The notes under the pieces: model-generated
The model's input: the letters and a program-made list of their open reading frames with translations, nothing else
What the model was told of the DNA's origin: nothing
Databases searched by the model: none
Shown here: in pieces, positions 19,198-27,693 of the stretch
How the letters are laid out: every line of letters begins with the position of its first letter
How positions within the stretch are numbered: the first letter of the stretch is position 1
Assembly: GCA_963757155.1 (NCBI GenBank)
Contig: CAVWQS010000014.1
Coordinates: 124,001-188,000, forward strand
Reading direction: 5' to 3'
DNA length: 64,000 nt
Source: DASXQK01 sp963757155
GTDB taxonomy: Bacteria; Pseudomonadota; Alphaproteobacteria; Dongiales; Dongiaceae
Position numbers and translations under genes: made by a program

Positions 19198-19730
19198 GAA
19201 CATCAGGAGCGGGCATGGCGGACGGTAAAGGCGGGGCAGGGAAGATCGAAGCGGCGGCGACGATCACCTGGAGCGGCTGGGGCGGCGAGGTGACGGGCGA
19301 AAGCGGCCGCCTCAAGGCCAAGACGGCGACCCAAGCCGAGCTCGGGGGCCCGGGCCAGGCGACCAATCCCGAGGAGCTCCTCGCCGCCGCCCTGGCCAAT
19401 TGCTACACCTCGACCATCACCGCCCATGCCAGGGCGAAGAAGATCGATCTCGCCTCCCTGGAGACCAGCGCCCGCACCCGTCTCGTCTGGGACGAGAAGA
19501 CGCCTCACCACATCGCCGAGGGCGCCATCAGCGTGGTCATCCGCTCCTCCGCGCCGGAGAAGCTCCTGCGCGATCTGCGAGGAAGCGCGCGACCATTGGA
19601 TCTGCATGTCTTCGCCGCCTCGGCGAAGGTCACGCTCTCGTTTACTGTCGAGCCGGTGATATCCGCATGAGGGGAGCGCCATCGGCCGGAGCCGTTCCGA
19701 GAGCGGGTCGTGCCGCGTTTCCGCGGATTT
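19198..19730 (+). repeat. Segmental duplication, copy 1 (OsmC gene plus decayed ggt start)
   Basis: Bases 19198-19730 align with 20306-20850, starting at GAACATCAGGAGC in both. Past the OsmC stop, copy 1 still resembles the first ~60 bases of the gamma-glutamyltransferase gene, with several small indels. So the duplicated unit was OsmC plus the start of the next gene. Copy 1 is the decaying one. Confidence 0.75.
19215..19670 (+). pseudogene. OsmC-family peroxidase, degenerate tandem copy
   Basis: A near-duplicate of the gene at 20324. It still reads through, giving 151 residues from ATG 19215 (AGGAGC upstream). The first conserved cysteine survives in NPEELLAAALANCYTS. The stretch that holds the second cysteine (DHCPICN in the other copy) has lost six bases in about three places. 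The net frame is kept, but the second catalytic cysteine is gone and the local sequence is scrambled. OsmC proteins need both cysteines to reduce organic hydroperoxides, so this copy is probably inactive. A GTG at 19191 is an alternative start. Confidence 0.75.
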
Positions 19731-19859
19731 GCAGGTCGTTTCGTTATGCTGGCGCGAGCGCATTTCCGTCGATGTCGTGGTGGTTGCCGTGGCTGCCTAT
19801 CTGTTCGAGCGCCATGTGCGGCTCAGCGGTTTGCTCGGCTCGCTGTCTTCCCGGCGTAT

Positions 19860-20150
19860 CGGGGTGGCTCATCGCCTCGCAGATCGCCTCGGCATCGGCC
19901 TGTCGTTCTTGCCCGCTTGACGTAGGGCTTCACATATTGCGGCGGCAGCAGCACCACTTCATGGCCAAAGCCCGCGCTCACGAGCCGATAATGGGCTCCC
20001 CCGCAGTCTCGATCCTACCTTGGTCGGCGCCAGCCGGGCGAAGAACTCAAGCACCTGACGACGGCGCAACGCCTTGCGCAGGACAACCTGCTCGGCACCA
20101 TTCACCCCATGCAGCTGAAAACACTCTTGGACGTGTCATACCAATGCGAT
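19860..20150 (-). mobile_element. IS110/IS1111-type transposase remnant (N-terminal part)
   Basis: On the minus strand, with several indels, the region translates to pieces typical of the N-terminal half of IS110-family transposases: LHGVNGAEQVVLRKALRR, VLEFFARLAPTK, FGHEVVLLPPQYVKPYVKR, and after a shift ADAEAICEAM. The order matches the family. There is no intact ORF and no C-terminal half, so it is a dead fragment. It lies exactly between the two OsmC copies. I see no gene in the rest of 19731-20300. Confidence 0.75.
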
Positions 20151-20261
20151 AACTTTTCATGGACGGCTTTGGTTGAGATCTCGACGACTCATCTGGCCAC
20201 AGATGCGTGTGGGGGCCGTCCACCCCAACAGGGGCCGCATGCTCGGGATCTTGCCGCTCGC

Positions 20262-20298
20262 CCCTGGATCCCGGCTTTCGCCGGGATGACGATAGGAG
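20262..20298. repeat. REP-like palindromic element
   Basis: CCCTGGATCCCGGC TTTCGCCGGGATGACG type element: the CCCGGC/GCCGGG hairpin follows the CCCTGGAT flank shared with the other copies in this window. It lies immediately upstream of the intact OsmC gene. Confidence 0.65.
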
Positions 20299-20323
20299 TA
20301 GGGACGAACATCAGGAGCAAGGC

Positions 20324-20785
20324 ATGGCAGGCGGAAAGAGCGGCGCAGGGAAGATCGAAGCGGCGGCGACGATCACCTGGAGCGGCTGGGGCGGCGAGGT
20401 GACGGGCGAAAGCGGCCGCCTCAAGGCCAAGACGGCAACCCAAGCCGAGCTCGGGGGCCCGGGCCAGGCGACCAATCCCGAGGAGCTCCTCGCCGCCGCA
20501 CTGGCCAATTGCTACACCTCGACCATCACCGCCCATGCCAGGGCGAAGAAGATCGATCTCGCCTCCCTGGAGACCAGCGCCCGCACCCGTCTCGTCTGGG
20601 ACGAGAAGACGCCTCACCATATCGCCGAGGGCGCTCTCAGCGTGGTCATCCGCTCCTCGGCGCCGGAGAAGCTCCTGCGCGATCTCGCCCAGGAAGCCCG
20701 CGACCATTGCCCGATCTGCAATGTCCTCGCCGCCACGGCGAAGGTCACGCTCTCGGTCACTGTCGAGCCGGCGAAATCCGCATGA
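20324..20785 (+). CDS. OsmC-family peroxiredoxin
   Basis: 153 residues from ATG 20324, preceded by AGGAGC. Both family cysteines are present: NPEELLAAALANCYTS near residue 60 and DHCPICN near 131. Members reduce organic hydroperoxides in the cytoplasm. The sequence is close to OsmC/LsfD-type proteins rather than Ohr. The TGA overlaps the ATG of the gamma-glutamyltransferase gene (ATGA), so the two are probably translated together. A decayed duplicate lies about 1.1 kb upstream. Confidence 0.88.
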   Translation: MAGGKSGAGKIEAAATITWSGWGGEVTGESGRLKAKTATQAELGGPGQATNPEELLAAALANCYTSTITAHARAKKIDLASLETSARTRLVWDEKTPHHIAEGALSVVIRSSAPEKLLRDLAQEARDHCPICNVLAATAKVTLSVTVEPAKSA

Positions 20786-22477
20786 GGGAGAGCGCCATCG
20801 GCACGGAAGCCGAATCCGAGGGCGGGGTCGTTGCCGCGGGTCATCCCGCGGAGGTGGAGGCCGGCCTCGCCATGCTGGCGGCGGGCGGCAATGCCTTCGA
20901 TGCCGTGGTGGCCGCCGCCTTCATGGGCTATGTGGTCGAGCCCGCCATGTGCGGCCTCGGCGGCTATGGCCGGCTCTCCGCCTTCCGGGCGGATCGGGGT
21001 GAGCTGATCGCCGTCGATCATTATCTCAGGGCGCCGGGTGCCGCGCGCCCCGACATGTTCGAGATCGATTCGACCAAGGGCCTCAAATACTACGAGACGC
21101 CCTATACCACGGGCCTCAAGGCCGAGCGCGGGCCGCTCGCCGCCGCCGTGCCGGGCGCCGTCGCCGGGCTCTATTGGACCCAGCGGAATCTCGGCCGCCT
21201 GCCCTGGCGCCGGGTGCGTGGAGCCCGCCATCGCCGCCGCGCGGGCCGGGCTCGAGGTGACCTGGGCCCTTTATATGAAATTGGCGGAGAACGAGCAGAG
21301 CCTGCGCGCCGATCCGGCGACTTCCGCCATCTTCTTCCCGCAAGGCCGACTGCCGCATCCGCGCGGCCAGGTGGAGCCGGCGGAGCGACTCGCCCTCAGC
21401 GATCTCGCCGGCACGCTGGAGCTTATCGCCGAGCGGGGCCCAGACGGGTTCTATGCCGGCCCGGTGGCCAAGGCGATCGAGGAGACCTTTCGGGCCTGCG
21501 GGGGCATCCTCAGCGCCGCTGATCTCGCCGCCTATCGTCCGCGGGTGGTCAAGGAGGCGCCCCAGCGTTACCGCGGCCTCGCCTATATCACCTGCCTCGA
21601 TCCCGTGGGCTATGAGGCCCTCAACATCCTGGACCGCTTCGACCTGAAATCCATGGGACCGGACTCCCTGGCCTTCCGCCATGTCATGGCCGAAGCCATG
21701 GCGGCGGCCTTCGTCGATAACATCGCCTTCTACGGCGATCCCGATGCGGGCTACGCCGCCGTCGCAGCGGCGCTCGGCGGCCGGGCGCTGGGCGACCGCC
21801 GCGCGGCGATGATCGCCCTCGACCGCGTCTTGCCGCGGCCCGTCGCCGCGGTCGATCCCGGTGCCGAAGACCCGGCGCTGACCGGCTCGCCCGTCGCCAT
21901 CGATCCCTGGCCGCCGCGCCTCGCCGGCACCAGCCAGATGACCGCCGCCGATGCCGAGGGGAACATGGCGACGCTGCTGACCAGCGTCTCCCATAGCTTC
22001 GGCTCCCAGATCACCGCGGCCGGCACCGGGGTCACCCTCAACAACGGCATGGGCAATTTCGACCCTCGGCCCGGCCGGCCCAATTCCATCGCGCCGGGCA
22101 AGATGCCGATCTTCGCCGTGCCGGAGCTCATCGCCGTAAGGGATGGCCAGGCGGTCTTCGCCGCCTCGGGCTCCGGCGGCTACCGCATCACCACCGCCAT
22201 CCTCCATGCGCTCAGCTATTGGCATGATTTCGGGATGAGCCTGTCCGAAGCGGTGGCCGGACCGCGCCTCCATTGCCAGGGCAAGGAGACCTATCTCGAT
22301 GCCCGTATTCCCGCCGAGGTGCGCGACGGGCTGGCAAAGCTGGGGCACAAGATCGTGGTGCAACAGGACGACCCCGGCCTCAACGCCTTCGGCCGGATCT
22401 CCGCCGTCGTGCGCCGGGGCAAGCGCCTGCAAGCCGTCTCCGGCCCACCCTGGCTCGGCGGTGCCGGCGGGCTCTGA
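20782..22477 (+). pseudogene. Gamma-glutamyltransferase-family Ntn hydrolase, one frameshift
   Basis: About 565 residues after skipping one C near 21217 (LPWRRV joins VEPAIAAARAG). The N-terminal half has the family's AGGNAFDAVVAAAF. The autoprocessing site corresponds to GTSQMTAADAEGN, where the threonine after glycine would become the N-terminal nucleophile of the small subunit. SGSGGYRITTAI follows, as in the family. No signal peptide is evident, so it may be cytoplasmic, as in cephalosporin-acylase-like or amidase members. A catabolic gamma-glutamyl or acyl-amide hydrolase is likely; the substrate is unknown. Confidence 0.85.
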
Positions 22478-22551
22478 GCCGCCGACCCGTCGATAGCAAT
22501 CTGCTCCACGATTCCCGGAATGCGGGATAGGGTGACTGGCGAGGTCGGCGG

Positions 22552-22584
22552 CCCTGGTCCCCGCGTTCGCGGGATGACGGAAGG
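22552..22584. repeat. REP-like palindromic element
   Basis: CCCTGGTCCCCGCG followed by TTCGCGGGATGACGG, a further copy of the element seen at 19101 and 20262. It is in the 192-base gap between the gamma-glutamyltransferase and aldolase genes. A second small palindrome (ATTCCCGGAATGCGGGAT) is just before it at 22511-22528. Confidence 0.6.
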
Positions 22585-22669
22585 AAGGGTGATCAGCGCG
22601 AAATGGCACGCCTGGACCGACCGCCATCGCGGTAGATGACCGGGCGCTCATCAACCGCAAGGGCAAATC

Positions 22670-23452
22670 ATGAGAGAGAACAAGATCCGGCGCATCTGGG
22701 CCGAGGGCGGCAATGTGGTGAATGGCTGGCTGGCGATTCCCTCCTCGGTCTCGGCGGAGCTGATGGCCCATGCCGGCTGGGATAGCCTCTGCGTCGATCT
22801 CCAGCATGGCGCCATCGACTATCAGGTGGCCGTGACCATGCTGCAGGCGATCTCCACCACCGAGACCGTGCCGCTGGTGCGCGTGCCCTGGAACGATCCG
22901 GCCATCATCGGCAAGCTGCTCGATGCCGGCGCCTATGGCGTCATCTGCCCGATGGTCAACACCCCAGCCCAATGCGAGGCCTTCGTCGGCGCCTGCCGCT
23001 ATGCGCCCCAGGGCTATCGCAGCGTCGGCCCGCTGCGGGCATCGCTCTATGGCGGTGCCGATTATGTGGCCCAGGCGAACAAGACCGTCCTGACCATGGC
23101 CATGATCGAGACGCGCCAGGCGATCGAGAATCTGGAGGAGATCCTGGCGACCCCCGGTCTCGACGCCGTCTATGTCGGTCCGTCGGACCTCTCGGTCAGC
23201 ATGGGCTACACGGCGGGATTCGATCCCGCCTTTCCGGAAGTGCTCGACGCGATTCTGAAGGTCCCGGCCGCCGCCAAGCGCCATGGCGTGTTTCCCGGCA
23301 TCCATGTCGGCTCCGTCGCCTTCGGCAAGCGCATGTATGAGTCCGGCTACCGCTTTACCTCTTACATGAGCGACTTCCGCTTCCTCCAATGGCTCGCCGG
23401 TCGCGCAGTGCCGGCAATGCGCGCGGGCAAGCCCGGCGACAGCGTCCCCTAG
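22670..23452 (+). CDS. HpcH/HpaI-type aldolase/citrate lyase family protein
   Basis: 260 residues, a class II (metal-dependent) pyruvate aldolase such as HpaI, GarL or RhmA. Seen are VDLQHGAIDY (D43 and the catalytic-type H46), R71 in LVRVPW, metal ligands E147 (MIETRQAIEN) and D173 (YVGPSDLSVSMG). The enzyme cleaves 2-oxo-3-deoxy or 4-hydroxy-2-oxo acids to pyruvate plus an aldehyde. It precedes the acyl-CoA dehydrogenase but is separated by an operator and promoter-like sequence, so they need not share a transcript. Substrate unassigned. Confidence 0.9.
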   Translation: MRENKIRRIWAEGGNVVNGWLAIPSSVSAELMAHAGWDSLCVDLQHGAIDYQVAVTMLQAISTTETVPLVRVPWNDPAIIGKLLDAGAYGVICPMVNTPAQCEAFVGACRYAPQGYRSVGPLRASLYGGADYVAQANKTVLTMAMIETRQAIENLEEILATPGLDAVYVGPSDLSVSMGYTAGFDPAFPEVLDAILKVPAAAKRHGVFPGIHVGSVAFGKRMYESGYRFTSYMSDFRFLQWLAGRAVPAMRAGKPGDSVP

Positions 23453-23500
23453 GACTCCCGCTTGGCGCGGCGGCAAATGCCGGCCGCCGCACTGCGTGAT

Positions 23501-23533
23501 TTTCGCAATGCGAAACGACATTCCGCAGAATTG
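23501..23533. promoter_or_regulatory. Candidate IclR-type operator
   Basis: TTTCGCAATGCGAAA (23501-23515) is a perfect 15-base palindrome. It is followed by CATTCCGCA (23519-23527), which makes a second, overlapping imperfect palindrome with TGCGAAA. The reverse complement of 34538-34567, beside the IclR and CoA-transferase genes, has the same order of half-sites. It directly abuts a promoter-like sequence, as expected for a repressor or activator site. Confidence 0.5.
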
Positions 23534-23558
23534 ACTCCCGGGCCCCCTGCTGTATCGT
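23531..23558 (+). promoter_or_regulatory. Sigma-70-like promoter for acyl-CoA dehydrogenase gene
   Basis: TTGACT at 23531-23536 and TATCGT at 23553-23558 with a 16-base spacer, 80 bases before the acyl-CoA dehydrogenase start. The palindromic operator ends at the -35 box. Confidence 0.4.
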
Positions 23559-23638
23559 CGGACCACGCGCCCAGCCATGCCGGAATTCGGCGGCCGGGCG
23601 AGCCGTAAGCCAGGGAGGCGTCGAATGAAGGCCGCAGG

Positions 23639-24799
23639 ATGTCGCTCGACAGCCTGAGCCGCGAGCAGCTCGTAGGGGCGGTGCGCCGTTTCGTGCGGGA
23701 GCGGCTGGTGCCGCAGGAGCGCGCGGTCGCCGAAGCCGATTCGATTCCCGAGGGCATCGTCGAGGAGATGCGGGGGCTGGGCCTCTTCGGCCTCTCCACC
23801 CCGCCGGAGTATGGCGGGCTCGGGCTCGGCCTGGTCGACGAGATGCATATCGCCTTCGAGCTCGGCCAGACCTCGCCGGCCTTCCGCTCGCTCTTCGGCA
23901 CCAATATCGGCATCGGCTCGCTGGGCATCCTGATCGACGGCACCGAGGCGCAGAAGCGCAGCTATCTGCCGCGCCTGGCCTCCGGCGAGATCATCGGGTC
24001 TTTCTGCCTGACCGAGCCGGAGAGCGGCTCGGATGCGGCGAGCCTCACCACCAGCGCGCGGCGCGAGGGCGAGAACTATCTGCTGAACGGCACCAAGCGC
24101 TTCATCACCAATGCGCCCCGGGCCGGCCTCTTCACCGTCATGGCCCGGACCCAGCCGGCCGAGGCGGGCACCGCGGGCATCTCGGCCTTTCTGGTCGAGG
24201 CGGGCACGGCCGGCATCACGGTCGGCCCCGCCTATCGCAAGATGGGCCAGCAGGGGACCCAGATCGCCGATGTCGTCTTCACGGATTGCCGCGTGCCGGC
24301 CACGGCCTTGCTGGGCGGCGTCGAGGGGCGGGGCTTCAAGACCGCCATGAAGGTGCTGGACCGCGGCCGCCTGCATATCTCGGCGGTCTGCGTCGGCGCC
24401 GCCGAGCGGCTGATCGCCGACAGCCTGCGCTATGCCCTGGAGCGGCGCCAGTTCGGCAAGCCCATCGGCGAGTTCCAGCTCATCCAGGCCATGCTGGCCG
24501 ACAGCAAGACCGAGGCCTATGCCGCCCGCTGCATGGTGCTGGACGCCGCAAGCCGCGCCGATCAGGGCGAATCCATCGCGACCCTGGCCGCCTGCTGCAA
24601 GCTCTTCGCCAGCGAGATGGTCGGCCGCGTCGCCGACCGCGCGGTGCAGATCCACGGCGGCGCCGGCTATGTCGCCGACTATGCCGTCGAGCGTTTCTAC
24701 CGGGATGTCCGGCTGTTCCGGATCTACGAAGGCACCAGCCAGATCCAGCAGATCATCATCGCCCGCAGCATGCTGCGGGAAGCCGCCGCGGCGATGTAG
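23639..24799 (+). CDS. Acyl-CoA dehydrogenase
   Basis: 386 residues, full length for the family. It shows FCLTEPESGSDAASL (flavin and substrate region), the conserved YALERRQFGKPI, and the C-terminal IYEGTSQIQQ with the catalytic base position E364. It oxidises an acyl-CoA at the alpha-beta bond, passing electrons to ETF. A palindrome resembling the one near the CoA-transferase/IclR genes at 34.5 kb lies upstream. A joint route (CoA activation there, oxidation here) is plausible. Acyl chain specificity is not readable. Confidence 0.92.
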   Translation: MSLDSLSREQLVGAVRRFVRERLVPQERAVAEADSIPEGIVEEMRGLGLFGLSTPPEYGGLGLGLVDEMHIAFELGQTSPAFRSLFGTNIGIGSLGILIDGTEAQKRSYLPRLASGEIIGSFCLTEPESGSDAASLTTSARREGENYLLNGTKRFITNAPRAGLFTVMARTQPAEAGTAGISAFLVEAGTAGITVGPAYRKMGQQGTQIADVVFTDCRVPATALLGGVEGRGFKTAMKVLDRGRLHISAVCVGAAERLIADSLRYALERRQFGKPIGEFQLIQAMLADSKTEAYAARCMVLDAASRADQGESIATLAACCKLFASEMVGRVADRAVQIHGGAGYVADYAVERFYRDVRLFRIYEGTSQIQQIIIARSMLREAAAAM

Positions 24800-24857
24800 G
24801 GCTGGAGCTGGCGCCGTGACGAAATCGACATGCACGTTTAACCAGGGAGGATTGCAA

Positions 24858-26495
24858 ATGTCTTTGCTCATGAGAAAACGAGGATTGGATTCCATTGGCC
24901 TCAGGCGCCCGACCAGGCGCGTGGCGCTGGCGATCGGGGCCCTCGTCGTCGCCGCCGGACTCGCCGCCGGGCCGCAGGGCGCCTATGCCGACAGCAAGCC
25001 GCTGGTGATCGCCCGCGACATGGATCTGAACTCGCTCGATCCCTCGCGCGCCTATTGCGACACCTGCCAGATCTATATGAACGCCGTCTATGAGACCCTG
25101 CTCACCATCGCGCCGGACAACCACACCTTGACGCCGGTGCTGGCCCAGAGCTGGGAGAGCAATGCCGACCAGACCCAGTTCACCTTCCACCTCGACCCCA
25201 AAGCCGTCTTCTCCGACGGCTCGCCGGTGGAGGCCAAGGATGTGAAATGGACCTTCGAGCGCCTGGCGAACATGAAGGCCAGCGCCTCCTATTTCATGGA
25301 TGGGGTGAAGTCCATCGAGGCGCCCGATGCCCATACCGTGGTGATCACCATGGCGGCGCCGAACTCGGAGTTCATCGGCATCATGGCGGCGCCGAACACC
25401 GGCATCATCAACAGCAAGGCGGCCATCGCCCAGGGCGCGCTCGCCAATGCCGATGCCGCCACCAAGGACCCGTCCGAGCCGTGGTTCCTCGCCAATTCCG
25501 CCGGCAGCGGCCCCTATATGCTCGACAGCTACAAGCCCAATGACGAGCTGCGGCTGAAGGTGAACGACAAATACTGGCGCGCCAAGCCGGCCATCGACGC
25601 GGTCGTGCTGCGCCAGGTGAAGGAATCCGTCGCCCAGGCCCAGATGCTGGAGAACGGCGGCGCCGACATCGCCATGCAGGTCGATCCGGACACGGCCAAG
25701 ACCATCAACAGCCCGGACGTCACCGTCAGCATGGCGCCGTCCTACAACTTCCTCTATTTCGCGGTCAGCCCCGGCGCCAAGGACGCGCCGGTCCAGCTCA
25801 CCAAGGAAGTCCGCCAGGCCATGGGCTATGCCGTGGACTACCAGGGCGCCATCGATCTGACGCTCTCGGGCAATGGCAAGCTGCAGGCCTCGCCCATCCC
25901 CAACGGCTTCCCCGGTGCCGCCGGCCTGGCTTTGCCGGTGCATGATGTGGAGAAGGCCAAGGCGCTTCTGGCCAAGGCCGGGCATGCCGACGGCTTCACC
26001 ATCAGCGCTCGCTATCCGAACATGACGATCTATGGCGTCGACATGAACATGCTGATGCAGAAGGTGCAGCAGGATCTGGCCAAGGTGAATATCAAGGCCG
26101 AGCTGCAGCCCCTGACCTTCACGGTCTGGCGTGAGCAGGTGCGAGGGGACGGCATTCCGCTGACGGCCGCGTTCTTCGCGCCGGATTATTTCGGCTCGGC
26201 ACAATATGTGCAGTATTTCGGCATGGTCCATGGCGCGCCCTGGGCCAAGCGGGCCGGGGCGGAGAAAGTGCCGGATCTCTATAACAAGGCCGAGGAAGAG
26301 GCCGCGGCCAAGGCGCTCGCCTCGGGCGGCGATGCCATGGACAAGGCCTATCAGGATGTCGGGCAGCAGATGATCGACGACCGGGTGATCATCCCCATCG
26401 TCAGCCCGGATCTGGTCTTCGCCTATCGCAAGGACATCAAGGGCGTGCGCTACAGCTCCTGCTGCAACATGCCCCTGGCGGATATCAGCCGCTAA
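24858..26495 (+). CDS. Peptide/nickel-type ABC substrate-binding protein (family 5)
   Basis: 545 residues. The start is ATG 24858, preceded by AGGGAGG; longer readings overlap the dehydrogenase gene. An N-terminal signal (RRPTRRVALAIGALVVAAG, cleavage after AYA-D) sends it to the periplasm. The SBP_bac_5 fold is recognised by LAQSWESNADQTQFTFHL and VFSDGSPVEAKDVKWTFERL. It is followed by permease and ATPase genes in the standard A-B-C-D-F order, so it is the cognate receptor. Ligand unknown: peptides, opines or amine-like compounds are all possible for this family. Confidence 0.92.
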   Translation: MSLLMRKRGLDSIGLRRPTRRVALAIGALVVAAGLAAGPQGAYADSKPLVIARDMDLNSLDPSRAYCDTCQIYMNAVYETLLTIAPDNHTLTPVLAQSWESNADQTQFTFHLDPKAVFSDGSPVEAKDVKWTFERLANMKASASYFMDGVKSIEAPDAHTVVITMAAPNSEFIGIMAAPNTGIINSKAAIAQGALANADAATKDPSEPWFLANSAGSGPYMLDSYKPNDELRLKVNDKYWRAKPAIDAVVLRQVKESVAQAQMLENGGADIAMQVDPDTAKTINSPDVTVSMAPSYNFLYFAVSPGAKDAPVQLTKEVRQAMGYAVDYQGAIDLTLSGNGKLQASPIPNGFPGAAGLALPVHDVEKAKALLAKAGHADGFTISARYPNMTIYGVDMNMLMQKVQQDLAKVNIKAELQPLTFTVWREQVRGDGIPLTAAFFAPDYFGSAQYVQYFGMVHGAPWAKRAGAEKVPDLYNKAEEEAAAKALASGGDAMDKAYQDVGQQMIDDRVIIPIVSPDLVFAYRKDIKGVRYSSCCNMPLADISR

Positions 26496-26499
26496 GCCC

Positions 26500-26605
26500 G
26501 TGTCCCATTTCCGAAATTCGGCGTAGCGAATCCGGGCGGGGGTGGGACACAGGTTATTATTTCTAGTGGCCTGCTTATCCCAGAAATTCGATAGGAATTT
26601 CTGGG
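26500..26605. terminator. Hairpins between binding-protein and permease genes
   Basis: CCCAGAAATTC (26579-26589) and GAATTTCTGGG (26595-26605) form a perfect 11-base stem with a 5-base loop. Upstream, GTGTCCCA (26500-26507) pairs with TGGGACAC (26543-26550). In transporter operons such structures commonly stop or protect part of the transcript, so that more binding protein is made than membrane parts. That role is inferred. Confidence 0.5.
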
Positions 26606-26679
26606 GCAGGACACTACGCGCGGGATAAGGAGAGGCACCCGGTCGCCGCCGGGTCGCGTCAGTCGAGGTAGCAACGGCC

Positions 26680-27693
26680 ATGTACCGCTACATCATCAGA
26701 CGACTGATCGCGATGCCTCTCCTTCTTCTCGGCGTCGTCACCGTCGCCTTCATCATCTCCCACGCCACCCATGCCGATCCGCTGGCGAGCGTCATCGGCG
26801 ATCGCGCGGCGGAGAATCCCGATGTCATCGCCGCCGCCCAGAAGCGCTGGGGCCTCGACCGGAGCCTGCCCGAGCAATATCTGATCTATATCGGCAATCT
26901 CGTCCAAGGCGACCTCGGGATCTCCTTCCGCACCAAGCGTCCGGTGCTGACCGATATCGCCGAGCGGCTTCCGGCGACCCTGGAGCTGGTGGTGGCCGCG
27001 ATGATCCTGGGCACGCTGATGGGCGTGGGCCTGGGCGTGCTGGCCGCTGCCCGGCGCGACCGGCTGGCCGATCACGCCGCCAGGCTCTTCGCGCTGCTGG
27101 GCTCCTCGATCCCGGTCTTCTGGTCGGGGCTGATCCTGCTGTTCATCTTCACGGTCAAGGTCCATTGGCTGCCCGGGCCGGGGCGGCTGGATTCCCACGC
27201 CGTGGCGCCGCCGGTCGTGACCGGCTTCCTCACCATCGACACGCTGCTGGCCGGCGATTATTCGGGCTTTGCCGATGCGCTCTGGCATCTGGCGCTGCCG
27301 GCCTTCGTGCTGGGCTGGGCGGTGATGGGGATCATCTCCCGGCTGGTGCGGGCCAGCATGCTGGATGTGCTGAGCCAGGATTATGTGCTGATGGCGCGGG
27401 CCAAGGGGGCGGGGGAGCTGCGCGTGCTGTTCAATCATGCGCTGCGCAATGCGCTGATCCCGACCTTGACGGTGATCGGCTTCTCCTTCGCCTATCTCAT
27501 CACCGGCGCCGTTCTGACGGAGGCGATCTTCTCCTGGCCCGGCATCGGCTCCTATGCCGTCTATTCCGCGCGCTCGCTCGATTATCCCGCGATCATGGGC
27601 GTCACCATCGTCGGCGCCGCCGCCTTCCTCTTGACCAATCTCGCGACCGACATCGCCTATGTCGTCGTCGATCCGAAGATCAAGCTGGCATGA
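26680..27693 (+). CDS. ABC transporter permease (DppB/OppB type)
   Basis: 337 residues of the binding-protein-dependent permease family. It has the N-terminal MYRYIIRRLIAMPLLLLGVV segment, about six membrane helices, and an EAA-like loop (LMARAKGAGELRVLFNHALRNALIP) that contacts the ATPase. It is the first inner-membrane subunit of the Dpp/Opp-type system and overlaps the next permease gene by four bases (ATGA). Length and order are typical. Confidence 0.93.
   Translation: MYRYIIRRLIAMPLLLLGVVTVAFIISHATHADPLASVIGDRAAENPDVIAAAQKRWGLDRSLPEQYLIYIGNLVQGDLGISFRTKRPVLTDIAERLPATLELVVAAMILGTLMGVGLGVLAAARRDRLADHAARLFALLGSSIPVFWSGLILLFIFTVKVHWLPGPGRLDSHAVAPPVVTGFLTIDTLLAGDYSGFADALWHLALPAFVLGWAVMGIISRLVRASMLDVLSQDYVLMARAKGAGELRVLFNHALRNALIPTLTVIGFSFAYLITGAVLTEAIFSWPGIGSYAVYSARSLDYPAIMGVTIVGAAAFLLTNLATDIAYVVVDPKIKLA

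Noticed and set aside
19729..19920. Short ORFs between the OsmC copies
   Set aside because: They fall in decayed duplicate and IS110 sequence and have no family, start signal or conserved pattern.
21116..24895. 1259-codon open frame on the minus strand
   Set aside because: It lies opposite three recognisable genes (gamma-glutamyltransferase, aldolase, acyl-CoA dehydrogenase). Its translation is low-complexity and matches no family, as expected for the antisense frame of G+C-rich genes.
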